A DNA stretch of 64,000 nucleotides, taken from the NCBI GenBank assembly GCA_037693485.1, contig CM075354.1:158559501-158623500 (forward strand), read 5' to 3'. Both the position numbers and the translations under genes were made by a program. Below, in pieces: positions 19,598 to 30,080 of this stretch; position 1 is the first letter of the stretch; every line of letters starts with the position of its first letter. The notes under the pieces were generated by a model. It ran no database searches, was not told where the DNA came from, and saw nothing but the letters and a program-made list of their open reading frames with translations. The DNA is from Kitagawia praeruptora. Lineage: Eukaryota > Streptophyta > Magnoliopsida > Apiales > Apiaceae.

Positions 19598-21917
19598 ATG
19601 AGCTTGAGGAGTTGTTCAACCTGTAAAAGAAAGAAGATTCAATCTGATGATGAAGAGAGGTCCAAGAAGAGGAAGCTTAAAAAATACAAGAGATCATACA
19701 TGGATGAATTATCATTGAGGTTTGGGAGGTTTTTATACCTAAAAAAGAACAAAACTAAGTCTCATGTTGATGGTTCTCGCCAACATTGGAATCAGGTGGT
19801 GCAACAACATCCGCACGCAACTAAAAAGGGAGATACACTTAATTTGAAGCAACTTTTGTTTACTGGAGGCAGGGATTTTCTCATCACTTATAATCGCCGC
19901 AAGGTATTAATTTTTTCTTTCTTTGTTTCTTATTAATGCCCCCTGATTGATATGTGAGCTGAGTTAACCTAACTTAACTATATAAGTATAATTGTACTAA
20001 TGCCTTTTCTTTAAAAACCTCTTTTCTCGCCAATTGCACACACCAAACACGCCGTTATTTATTTATTTTTATTTTTTATAAGTGTAGTCCTTTTAATTAT
20101 AATCGTTGTGATTTTTATTATTTTATTTGTAGGTCCAGGCTAAGCACCTGGAAAGTAAAGTTATTGTGTTACATTTTGTGCCGCTCGTTGCTTGGTCCGA
20201 ACGTTATATGAGGTTTGAAACATCAATCTTGCTGGATATATACCATGATTTGCACCCTAAAGGCGGTTTTGAGGTCGTTTTTATTGGAGTCAAGGTCGAC
20301 ACTGACGACCCCATTCTCAAACCTCCTAATCTCCAGCAATGTTTTGAAGATAAATTTTCTATCATGCCATGGACTGCCATCCCTTTATCCGATGTCAAAT
20401 CCATCACTTATTGGGAAACAGTTTTCCCCCTCTCTGGTTTCCTCACCGACGATTCTCCTACCTCATTTGTCATTGATTCCAATGGAGTTGTTTTGCAATG
20501 CAACTCCAACGATATCTTCTTTATGTATGGGGCTCGTGCTTATCCTTTCACTGACGAAAGGATGGAATGCCTTTTACTCGAAGACGCTGAATCCCGAAAA
20601 CATCCTTCCATTACAAAGCTTTTGGCCTCTCCCGAACGTAATCATCTCATCAACAATAATAAACAGGTATACACAGTTTCTTTCCTTTTTTTGTCAGTCA
20701 TTATAATTGTTACCTGTTCCCTTTGCCCTACATTCTGATGTACTCCCTCCGTCTCATAATATGTTTCCGTTTGTAAAAACACGTTTGCCAACGCACACTT
20801 TCAATCATCAATTCCAATTGTTTTCTGCATATTCCCAGTTACTTCTTACACCTCTCTCTGCTTAATAGGTGGTTCCTCTTCAGAGCCTTGAAGATAAGGT
20901 TGTGGGCTTGTATTTTTATCAAGACTACCGCAAACTCACGTCAGAAATTCTGAAGGCCTACAAACAGTTAGCTCAAGAGAAAAACTTTGAAATCGTGCTT
21001 GTTTACGTTCATGACGCCTTTCATACTTTTCATCGTACAAGTGAAGATTCATACTGGAAAACCTTCAAAGAAATGCCGTGGTTGGCCCTCCCTTTTAAAG
21101 ACTTGGCTTGTAAGAAGCTGCAGCGGGTTTTCAATTATCCTCTGTTCACGGATCAGGATGACGATGGGCCTGACCGCAGCCTTGTGATTATTGGACCGCG
21201 AGGAAAATTCATTGAACTGTACGGCGCTGACATCTTAAAGAAATATGGTATCTCAGCATATCCGTTCACTCGCCAGAGAGTTGCTAAGTTAGAGGCTGAA
21301 TGTATACAGGAACTGAAGCTAAATATGTTCTGGACTCCAAAGACTACATTCATACAGAAAGATGGGTCCATGGTAAGTTCTCTTGATATTCTTGTGCTCT
21401 GTTCCACGCTGACACTCCTTGTTTACGGAAGTTTGTATTTCACTCCGCTTATTGACAGCTGTGTTCTACTTTACAGGTTCAGTTGTCGGAACTTGAACTT
21501 GTGGGGAAGAGAATCATAGTTCTTATTGAGGACGATCGGTATACTCCAGATGCCAAATTTTGGCGGATGCTAAGAGCAAGGTATCTCCAAGTGAAGGGCA
21601 CAGATAATGAGTTTGAAGTGATTCATATATGTAAAAACAAAAAAGCATATTCATATGGTAAAAATATTGCACCTGTGTCATGGCTGAGGCATCCTTCTGG
21701 GAACCCTTCTCATCGAAGGCCAAATATTGTTACTGAGATCTTAAGTCGTGTTTTTCGTGGTAATGTGGTTGGACTTTTTGCTTTTGAGCATGATGGAAGG
21801 GTTGTCAGACGAACACTATTTCCATCAATTGAAGAGGGGAATTTGGATTTTCCTTTTGGTGATCTCGAAAAAGAGTTTCTGAGGGAACTTGTAGATAAGT
21901 TCGAATGGGACCTTTAA
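19598..21917 (+). CDS. Nucleoredoxin-like protein with thioredoxin folds lacking CxxC
   Basis: Four exons: 19598-19903, 20133-20666, 20869-21372 and 21477-21917, all phase 0 with GT/AG borders, encoding 594 residues. Residues 1-36 are strongly basic (CKRKKIQ, RSKKRKLKKYKRS), fitting a nuclear localisation signal. Exons 2, 3 and probably 4 each encode one thioredoxin-like fold of the nucleoredoxin type: exon 1 ends FTGGRDFLITYNRRK and exon 2 has VIVLHFVPLVAWSERYMRF; exon 3 has VVGLYFYQDYRKLTSEIL and WLALPFKD; exon 4 has IIVLIEDDRYTPDAKFW. At the place where nucleoredoxins carry WCxxC, domain one has AWSERY and domain two YQDYRK, so no redox-active cysteine pair remains. A disulphide reductase role is therefore unlikely; a chaperone or binding role is inference. 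The one-domain-per-exon layout is typical of plant NRX genes. Confidence 0.85.
20742..20830. mobile_element. Stowaway-like MITE fragment in intron 2
   Basis: TACTCCCTCCGTCTCATAAT at about 20742 is the hallmark start of Stowaway MITEs. The matching right end is absent before the exon at 20869, so only one end survives. Confidence 0.5.
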
Positions 21918-22720
21918 AATGTATTGAGATAGATTCGAATGTTAATTTTATAGAACTGGTATCATGGCATAGACTAAAACTATCCTTGTGGCCCTCATAT
22001 TGTATTCTCAGGTGTGCCTTGCTAGTTACTAGTTAGCCTTTATTTTTGGGTACATCCTTGAATATTGGGTTGTGAAGATGTCTTTAAATCTTAGTTTCCT
22101 TTTGTGAATTACGTACACATAAGACTTGTTGATTATCTATTGTATTGGAGTCGTACTCGAAATCTGCTATGCATTTATTGGTGCTAAGATAATCAAGTTA
22201 GATTACCTTTTAAAGCTCTTAACTTGTTTTTAGAGTTTGCTTATTCGCTCTAACCTTTAAATGCTGGTAACTATTGTCTGCTTGTTTGCACCGGAAGTTC
22301 TGGTACCTCTCTCTGTTCAGAGTGGACTAAGAAGTCTAGAAGGTGTATTTAAACTAATATTCAAGCATTCTCTAAAGGTAGTTAATATTACTTTCGCTCT
22401 TAATTTTATGTGCATGTATCCTTTAAGTTTAGGATCCCCTTTCTATATTCAATTCGTACTGCCTGCGTTGGATAAACCCTGTATCGAACCTCTTATAGCA
22501 AAAACTAACAAGTCACAAGGGAATTTTTTTTCCTCGTGGATTTTATCGACCTTCTTGTGTTTGGACAAAATTTTGGTTAGAAGATATATTAAAAGTGTGA
22601 GAATGCCTCGAATATGTAGCCGCACCACCTACCACACCTAACCCCTTATATTTTGTAATTAAATAGATATGCATGTAAGGATTGTAAATCAGCTGATCTG
22701 AAATCTGCTTTCGTTATAAC
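21918..22720. other. 3' region of the nucleoredoxin-like gene and spacer
   Basis: It holds the 3' UTR, then sequence that probably belongs to a decayed Copia LTR leading to the primer-binding-like site at 22722. An open frame at 22261-22641 shows no recognisable protein. Confidence 0.45.
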
Positions 22721-22721
22721 A

Positions 22722-23714
22722 AACTGGTATAAGAGTTTTTGGTTAAAACTGCTGTGTTTTTTGCGAAAATTTTTGCCTGAATTTTTTCAAGCTCGCCGGA
22801 GAAGACGACACTGTTCAGGCGGAATTAGTGTTCATCGCCGGAGAAGGCGACAATGTTCATCGTCGGATAAGACGGCACTGTTCATACGGCACTGTTCATT
22901 CGGTACTGTTCACGTATACGGTTCTGGGAGAAAGATGTCTGGTGGTATTAACGTAAAGGTCGATAAATTTACTGGGAGAAATAGTTTCAGTTTATGGCAA
23001 ATCAAGATGCGTGCCTTGTTAAAGCAACAGGGGCTCTGGGCGCCGTTGAACACAAAAACGGCTGCTTCTGGAAGCGCTGAGATGATCAATCTCGAAGAAA
23101 AGGCATACTCAACAATTCTGTTGTGTCTTGCAGATGATATTATTACTGAAATTGCGGAGGAGGATACCGCGTCTGGTTTATGGTTAAAGCTTGAAAGTCT
23201 TTACATGACAAAGTCTTTAACAAATAAGTTGCTTCTGAAGCAACGTCTGTTCAGTCTGCGAATGCAGGAAGGTATGCCTCTTCGAGCAAATCAAGATGCG
23301 TGCCTTGTTAAAGCAACAGGGGCTCTGGGCGCCGTTGAACACAAAAACGGTTGCTTCTGGAAGCACTGAGATGACCAATCTCGAAGAAAAGGCATACTCA
23401 ACAATTCTGTTGTGTCTTGCAGATGATATTATTACTGAAATTGCAGAGGAGGATACCGCGTCTGGTTTATGGTTAAAGCTTGAAAGTATCTACATGACAA
23501 AGTCTTTAACAAATAAATTGCTTCTGAAGCAACGTTTGTTCAGTCTGCGAATGCAGGAAGGTATGCCTCTTCGAGATCATTTAGATCAATTAAACACAAT
23601 TTTATTAGAATTGCGTAATATTGATGTTAAAGTTGTAGATGAGGATGCTACTTTGATTCTGTTAGTTTCTTTACCGTTATCGTATGAGAACTTTGTGCAA
23701 TCGTTTATTGAAAT
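22722..23714 (+). pseudogene. Copia leader and Gag fragment with internal duplication
   Basis: A degenerate primer-binding site (tggtataagag, from 22722) is followed by a leader with repeated cactgttcat phrases and a Gag start at 22935 (MSGGINVKVDKFTGRNSF). The Gag resembles Tork-type Copia (FSLWQIKMRALLKQQGLW; SYENFVQSFI). A 289-bp block is tandemly duplicated: GCAAATCAAGATGCG occurs at 22997 and at 23286. As 289 is not a multiple of three, the frame is lost at the joint. Gag is cut off at about 23714, where the opposite-strand Sirevirus-like sequence begins. Confidence 0.82.
22997..23574 (+). repeat. 289-bp tandem duplication inside the Gag fragment
   Basis: Copies 22997-23285 and 23286-23574 differ at only a few positions (for example gctgcttctggaagcgctga against gttgcttctggaagcactga), so the duplication is fairly recent. 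Confidence 0.9.
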
Positions 23715-25743
23715 TAATCCCTAGTTTGTCATTCCTGTTCTGTTTCTTCTTAGCCACTTTCTTCTCAGATTCATTTTTCCCAGCTGATACAAACTTAATA
23801 TGATTCTCAGTCCTAGGTCTACTTCCTACTGGCTCCTTGGCTTTGGCTTTGACACTCTTACTATTAGAGGATGCCTGTTGTTCACTAGACTGTGCCTCAT
23901 CCTCATCATTCAACATTTGCTTAATGAGTAAGGCATCCTCATCAATTTCAAATGTTGGTTCTTTAAAAATAGGAGACTCAGTCTTTTTCAAAATGTGAGG
24001 GACTTCCGCTTGAACAGCAGTATCATCTTCAATGACAGCATAGCCTTTCCTCTGCTTAAGAGTACCATAGTCAAGTCCAATGGCAGCCTTGGGTTTAGCT
24101 TGAATGTTCTCATGATAGGATTGCAGTAGGCTAGATGAGTTCTTAAAGCTTTTCAATTTAAATTCATTTTCAGCTAGTTCATCCCTAAGAGCCTTTTCAA
24201 TTTGACTAGCACATAGAACCTTATTCTGTAGATATTCAACTTCTTTCTTAAGGTTATCTACATGCATAACAGTTAGCTCAAGTTCCTCATTCTTTTTGTT
24301 TAACAATTCGTTCTTAGCAGACAGTTTAGCAATTTCTTCATTAGCAGCAGTCATACTAATGTGAATATTAAACATTTCAACAGACAATTGTTCAACCATG
24401 CATTTGTATTCAGAAACAGACATATCTATGGTAGTGAGAGATGGTACCTGAGAGTTTGATGAAGATGTGTCATCCTTGGGATTGGCCATCAAGGCATAGT
24501 TGCAGAATCCTTGCTCTTCTTCATCACTGTCAGTATCATCCCAACACTTCCCTTCAGCTATGTAGGCCTTACCTTGTGTTTGCTTTTTCAGAAGGGCCTC
24601 ATACTTAGCTTCAAGCTCTAGAAACTCCTTATCCTTCTTTTTAGGCTTCTTGCATTCACTGGCAAAATGCCCTAGGTCATTGCATCTATAACACCTTACA
24701 GATGACCTATCCACATAGATGGTTTTGAGTTTATTCTTGTTTGTTTTCATAGGTGCCTTGCTCTTGTTGAATGAATGGCTTTGGGGTCTTGATTTGAAGG
24801 GTTGATTTCTCTTGAATTTGATGTTAGGAAATTTTCTGGCCATGAAAGCATATGATGTGTTTTCCATGCCATCTAGCTCTTCAAGAGTGTAGAATTCTTC
24901 CTCCTCCTCCTTCTCTTCAATAGGTACAGTCACCTCACCTTCATTTTCTTCATCTTCTACTATCTCCTCTATCCTCAGCGGACTTGTAGATGCTTCCAGG
25001 TCTTGCTCAGATTTGCTAATAATCAAGGCACATGATGTATTAATCATTCTGCCTTGGTTGGCTTGGATAGCCCTCTTTTGAAGCAACTCAAGCTCATGAG
25101 TTTTTAAAACCCCATAGAGCACATCATATATGATTTTGTTCAAATCTCTTTCCCTTAGAGAAATGACCCTCTGCTCTAGGTGATTTGGAGCAGACAGTAG
25201 AAACTTCATATTCAATTCTTTGGTGCTGTAAACCTTTCCATTCATCTGCAACTCATTAACCAACTTGTGAAATCTCTTAAACATATCAGTGATGCTTTCT
25301 TTGGTCTGAGCCATGAAAGCCTCATACTGAGTGACCAGGATATGTTTCTTGTTTTCTCTAACCTCCTCTGTTCCTTCACACAACACCTAAATATGATCTC
25401 ACATCTCATTTGCAGTTTTGCAAGAGGCTATGTTTGCAAACATAGACATCTCCATAGAATCTATAATCAGCAACATGAGATGACTATCAAGGGCAACCAT
25501 ATCCTTTTCTGTCTCTGTCCATTTAGATGGTTCTTTAGCCACATAGGATCTTGGAATGGTTACCGTTCCAACCGTCTTCTCAGCAATCTCCTGCTGTGGA
25601 ACAAAGGGACCATTCTTGAGTATCTCAGGATATAGAGGGTTAGCAGCTTTGATGAACAACTGCATCTTGATCTTCCAGAGGTTGTAGTTTTCTTTGTCGA
25701 ACTTAGGGACCTTCACCGTTCCTGTAGTCTTTGGTGTATTCAT
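23715..25743 (-). pseudogene. Sirevirus-like Gag, two premature stops, 3' truncated
   Basis: The frame starts at 25743 (MNTPKTTGTVKVPKFDKENY) and reads through KIKMQLFIKAANPLYPEIL. Two in-frame stops interrupt it (TGA at 25400-25402 and TAG near 25388-25390). It then continues with QYEAFMAQTKESITDMFKRF, a CCHC zinc knuckle CYRCNDLGHFASEC (around 24650-24692), and a long coiled-coil stretch (EEIAKLSAKNELLNKKNEEL). The size and the coiled coil after the knuckle are typical of Sirevirus Gag. The last residues before the stop at 23677 belong to the neighbouring fragment, so the true end is lost. Confidence 0.85.
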
Positions 25744-25770
25744 GATCGTTTATTGTTGTTGATTAAACAG

Positions 25771-25785
25771 CCTGCTTTGATACCA
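25771..25785 (-). other. Primer-binding site of the truncated Sirevirus-like element
   Basis: On the minus strand it reads TGGTATCAAAGCAGG, complementary to the 3' end of initiator tRNA-Met, two bases after the LTR end (ACTCAACA). Confidence 0.8.
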
Positions 25786-25787
25786 CT

Positions 25788-27005
25788 TGTTGAGTATTGA
25801 ATACAGTAAAAGAATACAGAGGGGGGGGGGGTGAATGGATTCTTGAACTTTTTTCGTTCTTGAATCTTTGTAGCAAGATATGTGTTAAGTGTGTGAGAGA
25901 TATAAGTGCGGATAACAATAACAGACACAACACAATATCACTTTAATCAAATATTTTATTAGATAAAGATTTTGCTATAAACTTTGAATACAAATGGTAG
26001 TATTCTCAGCTTCGTTTTTCTCAGAGAGATTTTACAATGTGTATAAAAAACTTAACTTCTAAGAAAGTGAGGTTGTATCCTTATAGAACATGAATACAGC
26101 CTACTTACTCCAAATAAGGTAGCTAAACAAATTACTTTCTAGTCTGTCTATCCTATTTGAGTAAGCGTCCAAATAGTTACAGATTTGACTTTGCAAAGCC
26201 TGTTCAGATCCACTTCTTTAGCTCTTTGTCTCTTGTACATCCCTCCAAGCTTCTTTGTATGCTTTCTAAAGTGCATTACAGATTGTAGTCCATAAAGTAT
26301 TTTAGCTTGTTGCAGGTTTCTGACTTGTACAATTTCTCCAGTAGTTTGTCTCCAAGAATGTATTCGAGAAGTGACTAAGTAAATGATTCGAGAACTAGAA
26401 TTGACTTGATCGATAACTCTGAGTTCTCGAATACTGTTATATTGACATATTGAATCACTTCTCGAATAGCTCTTTTCTCTGGGAATTCTTGAGTTATCGA
26501 ATAGAACATTTTGACATGCCAAATCCCTGAGATGTCAAATAGCATCTTGAGTCTTTGAGATATCAAATGTAGCTTTGACTTGTTGACTCTCTTAGAACTC
26601 GAATACCACTTTTGACTTGTTGACTTCTTGAGTTCTCGAACAAAGTAATAGACATATCAAACCTCTGAGATATCGAATAGTGTATTCAGAGATATCGAAT
26701 AGTGTCTTATGAGATATCAAATCCCTGACTTCTCGAATGCTGGACTTCTCGAATAGACAAATATACTTCTCGAATTGGTACTTAGGCAAATTCTTCATTT
26801 CTTCAAATCCCAACTTGTGATTATTTGACAGTCTTTATCGTTTTGCTTGAGGCATGAACCTTGGAACTTCTTTCAAGCATTATTCTTGACTTTATAAGTA
26901 CAGTTACACAACTAGGATTTGATGCCTATTACCAAACAAATATATAACTCTACAACTAGAGGTTCCCTCATTTAAGAGGTCATGTAGGTAATGCATAGCA
27001 TTACA
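25788..27005 (-). repeat. 5' LTR of the truncated Sirevirus-like element
   Basis: A 1218-bp unit starting TGTAATGCTATGC (27005) and ending ACTCAACA (25788) on the minus strand. CTATAAGG (about 26087 to 26080) is a candidate TATA box. Eight TTCnnGAA palindromes lie upstream of it (26363-26774). The start of the LTR is inferred from the TG...CA rule and the change of sequence character at 27005, since no partner LTR remains. Confidence 0.7.
26363..26774 (-). promoter_or_regulatory. Cluster of eight TTCnnGAA heat-shock-element-like palindromes
   Basis: TTCGAGAA or TTCTCGAA occurs at 26363, 26387, 26424, 26459, 26633, 26730, 26746 and 26767. Each is the TTCnnGAA dimer bound by plant heat-shock factors. 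They lie in the U3-like part of the LTR, about 280-690 bp upstream of the candidate TATA box, mixed with diverged gagatatcaaat / gatatcgaat phrases. Confidence 0.6.
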
Positions 27006-27940
27006 AACAATTAGGCTTGTTATTAGATATATTCAGGCATGCCTCTATGACTAACAGTTGGTGCAAGACTTGGTCTGCCAAGCTTGTTCGAAAAACCATG
27101 TATCTGATAACATGTTGCCCGAGTATGTCCATGTCAATTGCAATGATCACAAAAGGGGCGTTGACGTTTCCAAGATTGACGGGGTTGTTTCGAAACTTGG
27201 AGAGCAGCGGATTTAATAGCAGGAACAGAACGAACATTAATTTCTTGCTGCTTTTCTTCTTGACGCACGAGATTATAAATACGATGAGTTGATGGAAATG
27301 GTTCCATGAGTAATATCTAACTGCGTATAGCAGAGAAGCTGTCATGGAGTCCTTGAAGAAATTCCATTGCACGATCTTGATTTTCTGCTCCATGATGACT
27401 TTCGCATTATCGCAGATGCATGGAGAGGGGGACAGGATGTTATTCAATTCATCCCACAAAGACTTGAGTTGCGTAAAGTAGGAAAAACAATCATACCTTC
27501 TTGTTTTAGGGCTGAAATAGACTGTTTCAGTTGATAAATTTTAGGCATATTGGACTGGGAGAAACGTTCTTGCAGGTCTATCCAAATTTGAGCTTCAGTA
27601 TCGGCATAGAGAATGCTAGGCCTGATCCCGGGAGAAACTGAGTTGAGAATCTAGCTGCTGACTAGATCATTGCAGCGTTGCCAATCAGAAATATCAGCGA
27701 TTGATTTTGGTTTTGGCAGAGAACCATCAACGAAGCAATATTTTCTTTAGATCGTAGTGCCATGGTAATGGCACGACACCAGGAACCATAGTTATCACCC
27801 GTTAAAAGAGGAGTAACGAGGACTGTTTAAGGACTATCAGAATGATGAATAACATAAGGGTTGGATGAAACCAACGGAGTGACATGAGGGATAGTAGTAG
27901 TTTCAACCTAAGTAGTAGGTTGAACAATTTCATCGGACAT
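27006..27940 (-). pseudogene. Copia Gag remnant (Retrofit/Ale-type), several frameshifts
   Basis: A start at 27940 (MSDEIVQPTT) is followed by fragments in different frames: LTGDNYGSWCRAITMALRSK (about 27800), SLWDELNNILSPSPC (about 27420-27465), AKVIMEQK, and a CCHC knuckle CDHCNWHGHTRATC (about 27100-27150). The order and motifs are those of a Copia Gag of the UBN2 type. Multiple stops and shifts make it non-functional. The Sirevirus-like LTR abuts it at 27005. Confidence 0.75.
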
Positions 27941-27993
27941 GATGAATGACAAATAAAAGCCTGATGTTATAATAAGGCTTAATGATAACATAA

Positions 27994-28242
27994 AATAAAA
28001 TATGTATGTTGAATATTGAGTTACTTGTATTGTACTATAGCCACATATATATAGGGCTGTGTACATGATGAAGTTTACAAGAGATAAAGAATTACAACAA
28101 AACAAATGAAAAGATAAATATTACATAATGTGATAATAATCTGAAACAACTACAAATTTGGTAGAGTAACTGAACATCTGATAAACAACTTATCCTATCT
28201 TATATTGTTGTTGCTGATTGTTTGCATCGGATAAACTTAACA
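27994..28242 (-). repeat. Candidate LTR of the Retrofit-type remnant
   Basis: On the minus strand the stretch begins TGTTAAGTTTATCC (28242), has a TATA-like CCTATATATATG (about 28056-28045), and leads into a degenerate tgttatcattaagcc in the place of a primer-binding site (about 27993-27979). Its size (about 250 bp) is like the 253-bp LTR of the young element at 48675. No second copy was found, so the borders are tentative. Confidence 0.4.
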
Positions 28243-28306
28243 TGCAGCCTGTTGTATATTCCTTCTGCAAAACTCTGTTCATGTTTATACTTGAATTGCT
28301 TCTAAC

Positions 28307-28834
28307 TATAGTCGCCAATTTTGTACATGACACGAAAACGATACGAAAATTACGAGTTTGGGTTGATCTTTGCGGTACACGAACATGAAAGTACACGAAC
28401 ACGAAATTACACGGATGAATTTGGTGTCGGTTTTGGTTTTACCCTTGGGTACACGACACAAAACAAAAATACACGAAATAAATAAATATTTAAATTATTT
28501 TATTAAAATTATATGAATACATATTTTAAAATAATATTTTATATATAATTTTTACATAAGATAAATACAAAATACTTTCAATTTTTAGCCTCACAAGACT
28601 TGAGCACAGTTGATTATTTATGACATATTGAATTAAGACTCGACTAGTAAAAATTTAATATTTAAATATTTTTATTTTTGTTCAAAAGTTGCACGAAATG
28701 TACACGAAATGAAGGTACAGGAACACGAAATGAAACGAATCCTTAACAGGTCGGTTTTGGGTTTGGGATTATGTACACGAAACACGAAAGTTCACAACAT
28801 GAAAGTATATGAAACGAATGAATTGCCAGGTCTA
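28307..28834. mobile_element. Non-autonomous hAT element with perfect 8-bp target duplication
   Basis: CTTCTAAC lies on both sides (28299-28306 and 28835-28842), the 8-bp duplication of hAT transposons. The ends are tatagtcgccaatttt (left) and aattgccaggtcta (right), imperfect inverted repeats. Inside, ACACGAAA / ACACGAAC phrases recur next to both ends and the core is AT-rich. There is no coding region. It has the same plan as the element at 4264-4785 but a different repeat motif. Confidence 0.85.
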
Positions 28835-28842
28835 CTTCTAAC

Positions 28843-29264
28843 ATTTTGGTACTTTGACTATGCTTTTGGTGGTATAACGTATGAGCAATATGTCTTAGCT
28901 TCGAGGAGCTTTATCGGTATTTTTTTTCTATTCGCCTTCTGTTTTCCATGTTTTTCTAGGTTTTTGTAGTTTGATTGGTTTTTTATGTTTTTTTTAGTTG
29001 TTAGGTTGAGGTTTATTGGAATTATGTGTATTTAGTTGTGTGTGTGTGTGTGTGTGTGTTGACGTTTGGTATTCATCAAGGTTTTCGTGGTTTGATTGAT
29101 GAATTGTGTTTTTTTTATATGGAGGTCTGTTGTGGTATGTGGTTGCGTTGTGTTTGGAAATGGTGAATTGTGTGGTATGTGTACGGTTTGTGTTTGATGA
29201 TTAGTTGTTTGTTTTTTTGGTGGATAAAATGGATTGATTAGTAGTGTAAGATGCTTTTAGAGTT
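28843..29264. other. T/G-rich non-coding stretch with (TG)n
   Basis: No gene. A (TG)12 microsatellite lies at 29036-29060; the surroundings are rich in gtttgt/gtgt on the plus strand. Confidence 0.6.
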
Positions 29265-30080
29265 TGATTGTTTGGCCCATTCAATACTAAGAGCCTTCTC
29301 TATGTCCTGTATTTTGCTGCCATGATGAATTTTATATGTCTATATGCTCCAGCAGAGGTCAAGACTGACTTATATCAGCAGCTTGCAGCAAAACTTTGTG
29401 GTCTATTTGTCCTCAATCTATTAAAAAGGAAGGGTGGGCCGCTTGGACATGCCTTGCTCTATCCTACTGTGCCACTTAATTTTGCACATTGATAACTGTT
29501 TCTCAATATGGTATATGCCCTGGAAAAGTGATGATGAGTCGGTTCAAGAAAATGTGGCAACTACTGAGCATGCAAGTGATCCAATACCGACTCGTGAAAA
29601 TGTGGCAACTACTGAGCATACAAGTGATGAGGTGTTTTATGAAGCTACTTTCTTCCCCGAGGACGATGATGATGATACAGAAAAAGCTCTCTCAAGTTAG
29701 AAAGAAGTTAATGGAGCAATGAAAGCAAGTTGTTTGCAGTCCGAAATTCCATCAATATTTAGCATTTAGTTCTATGCTCATTCAACACTAAAAGCCCATT
29801 CAACACCTCAAGCCTTTTATATGGTCTATATTTTGCTTCTAGAATAAGTTTCATTTGTCTCTAATTTTATTTCACATAATTTTGCTTCCAGAATGAGTGT
29901 TGAAAATTTTATTTCACATAATTTTTACCGCTGCACACTAATTGAAGTTCTAGGAATGATTTTAACAACGGAAACTAATGAGTACTTGATGGAGAGCCCA
30001 TCCAACACTAAAAGTCTTCCAGAATTAGTTTTATTTGTCATGGAGGAAGATAATTGCACTGCTAGTGGAGCTATCATGTG
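29265..30080. other. Unrecognised region with diverged repeated phrases
   Basis: Related phrases (cattcaacactaaaagcc and attttgcttcNagaat) recur at about 29275-29330, 29775-29900 and 29995-30045. Between them an open stretch (about 29530-29700) encodes a tandem ENVATTEHASD / ENVATTEHTSD repeat followed by an acidic FPEDDDDDTEKA. I recognise no family; it could be a decayed gene or element. Confidence 0.4.

Larger units (their letters stand above)
23715..27005 (-). mobile_element. Truncated Sirevirus-like Copia element (5' LTR, PBS and gag only)
   Basis: On the minus strand, in order: an LTR (27005 to 25788), a primer-binding site TGGTATCAAAGCAGG (25785 to 25771), a gag start at 25743, and a gag sequence that breaks off at about 23715 against a plus-strand Copia fragment. 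Pol and the 3' LTR are gone. Near its 3' end the LTR has a run of about 11 C (seen as G at 25821-25831), as in the intact relative at 31449-43573. Confidence 0.85.

Noticed and set aside
20204..20407. Minus-strand ORF opposite exon 2 of the nucleoredoxin-like gene
   Set aside because: Antisense shadow of a well-supported exon.
22261..22641. 126-codon ORF after the nucleoredoxin-like gene
   Set aside because: No domain, poor codon character, and probable position in a decayed LTR.
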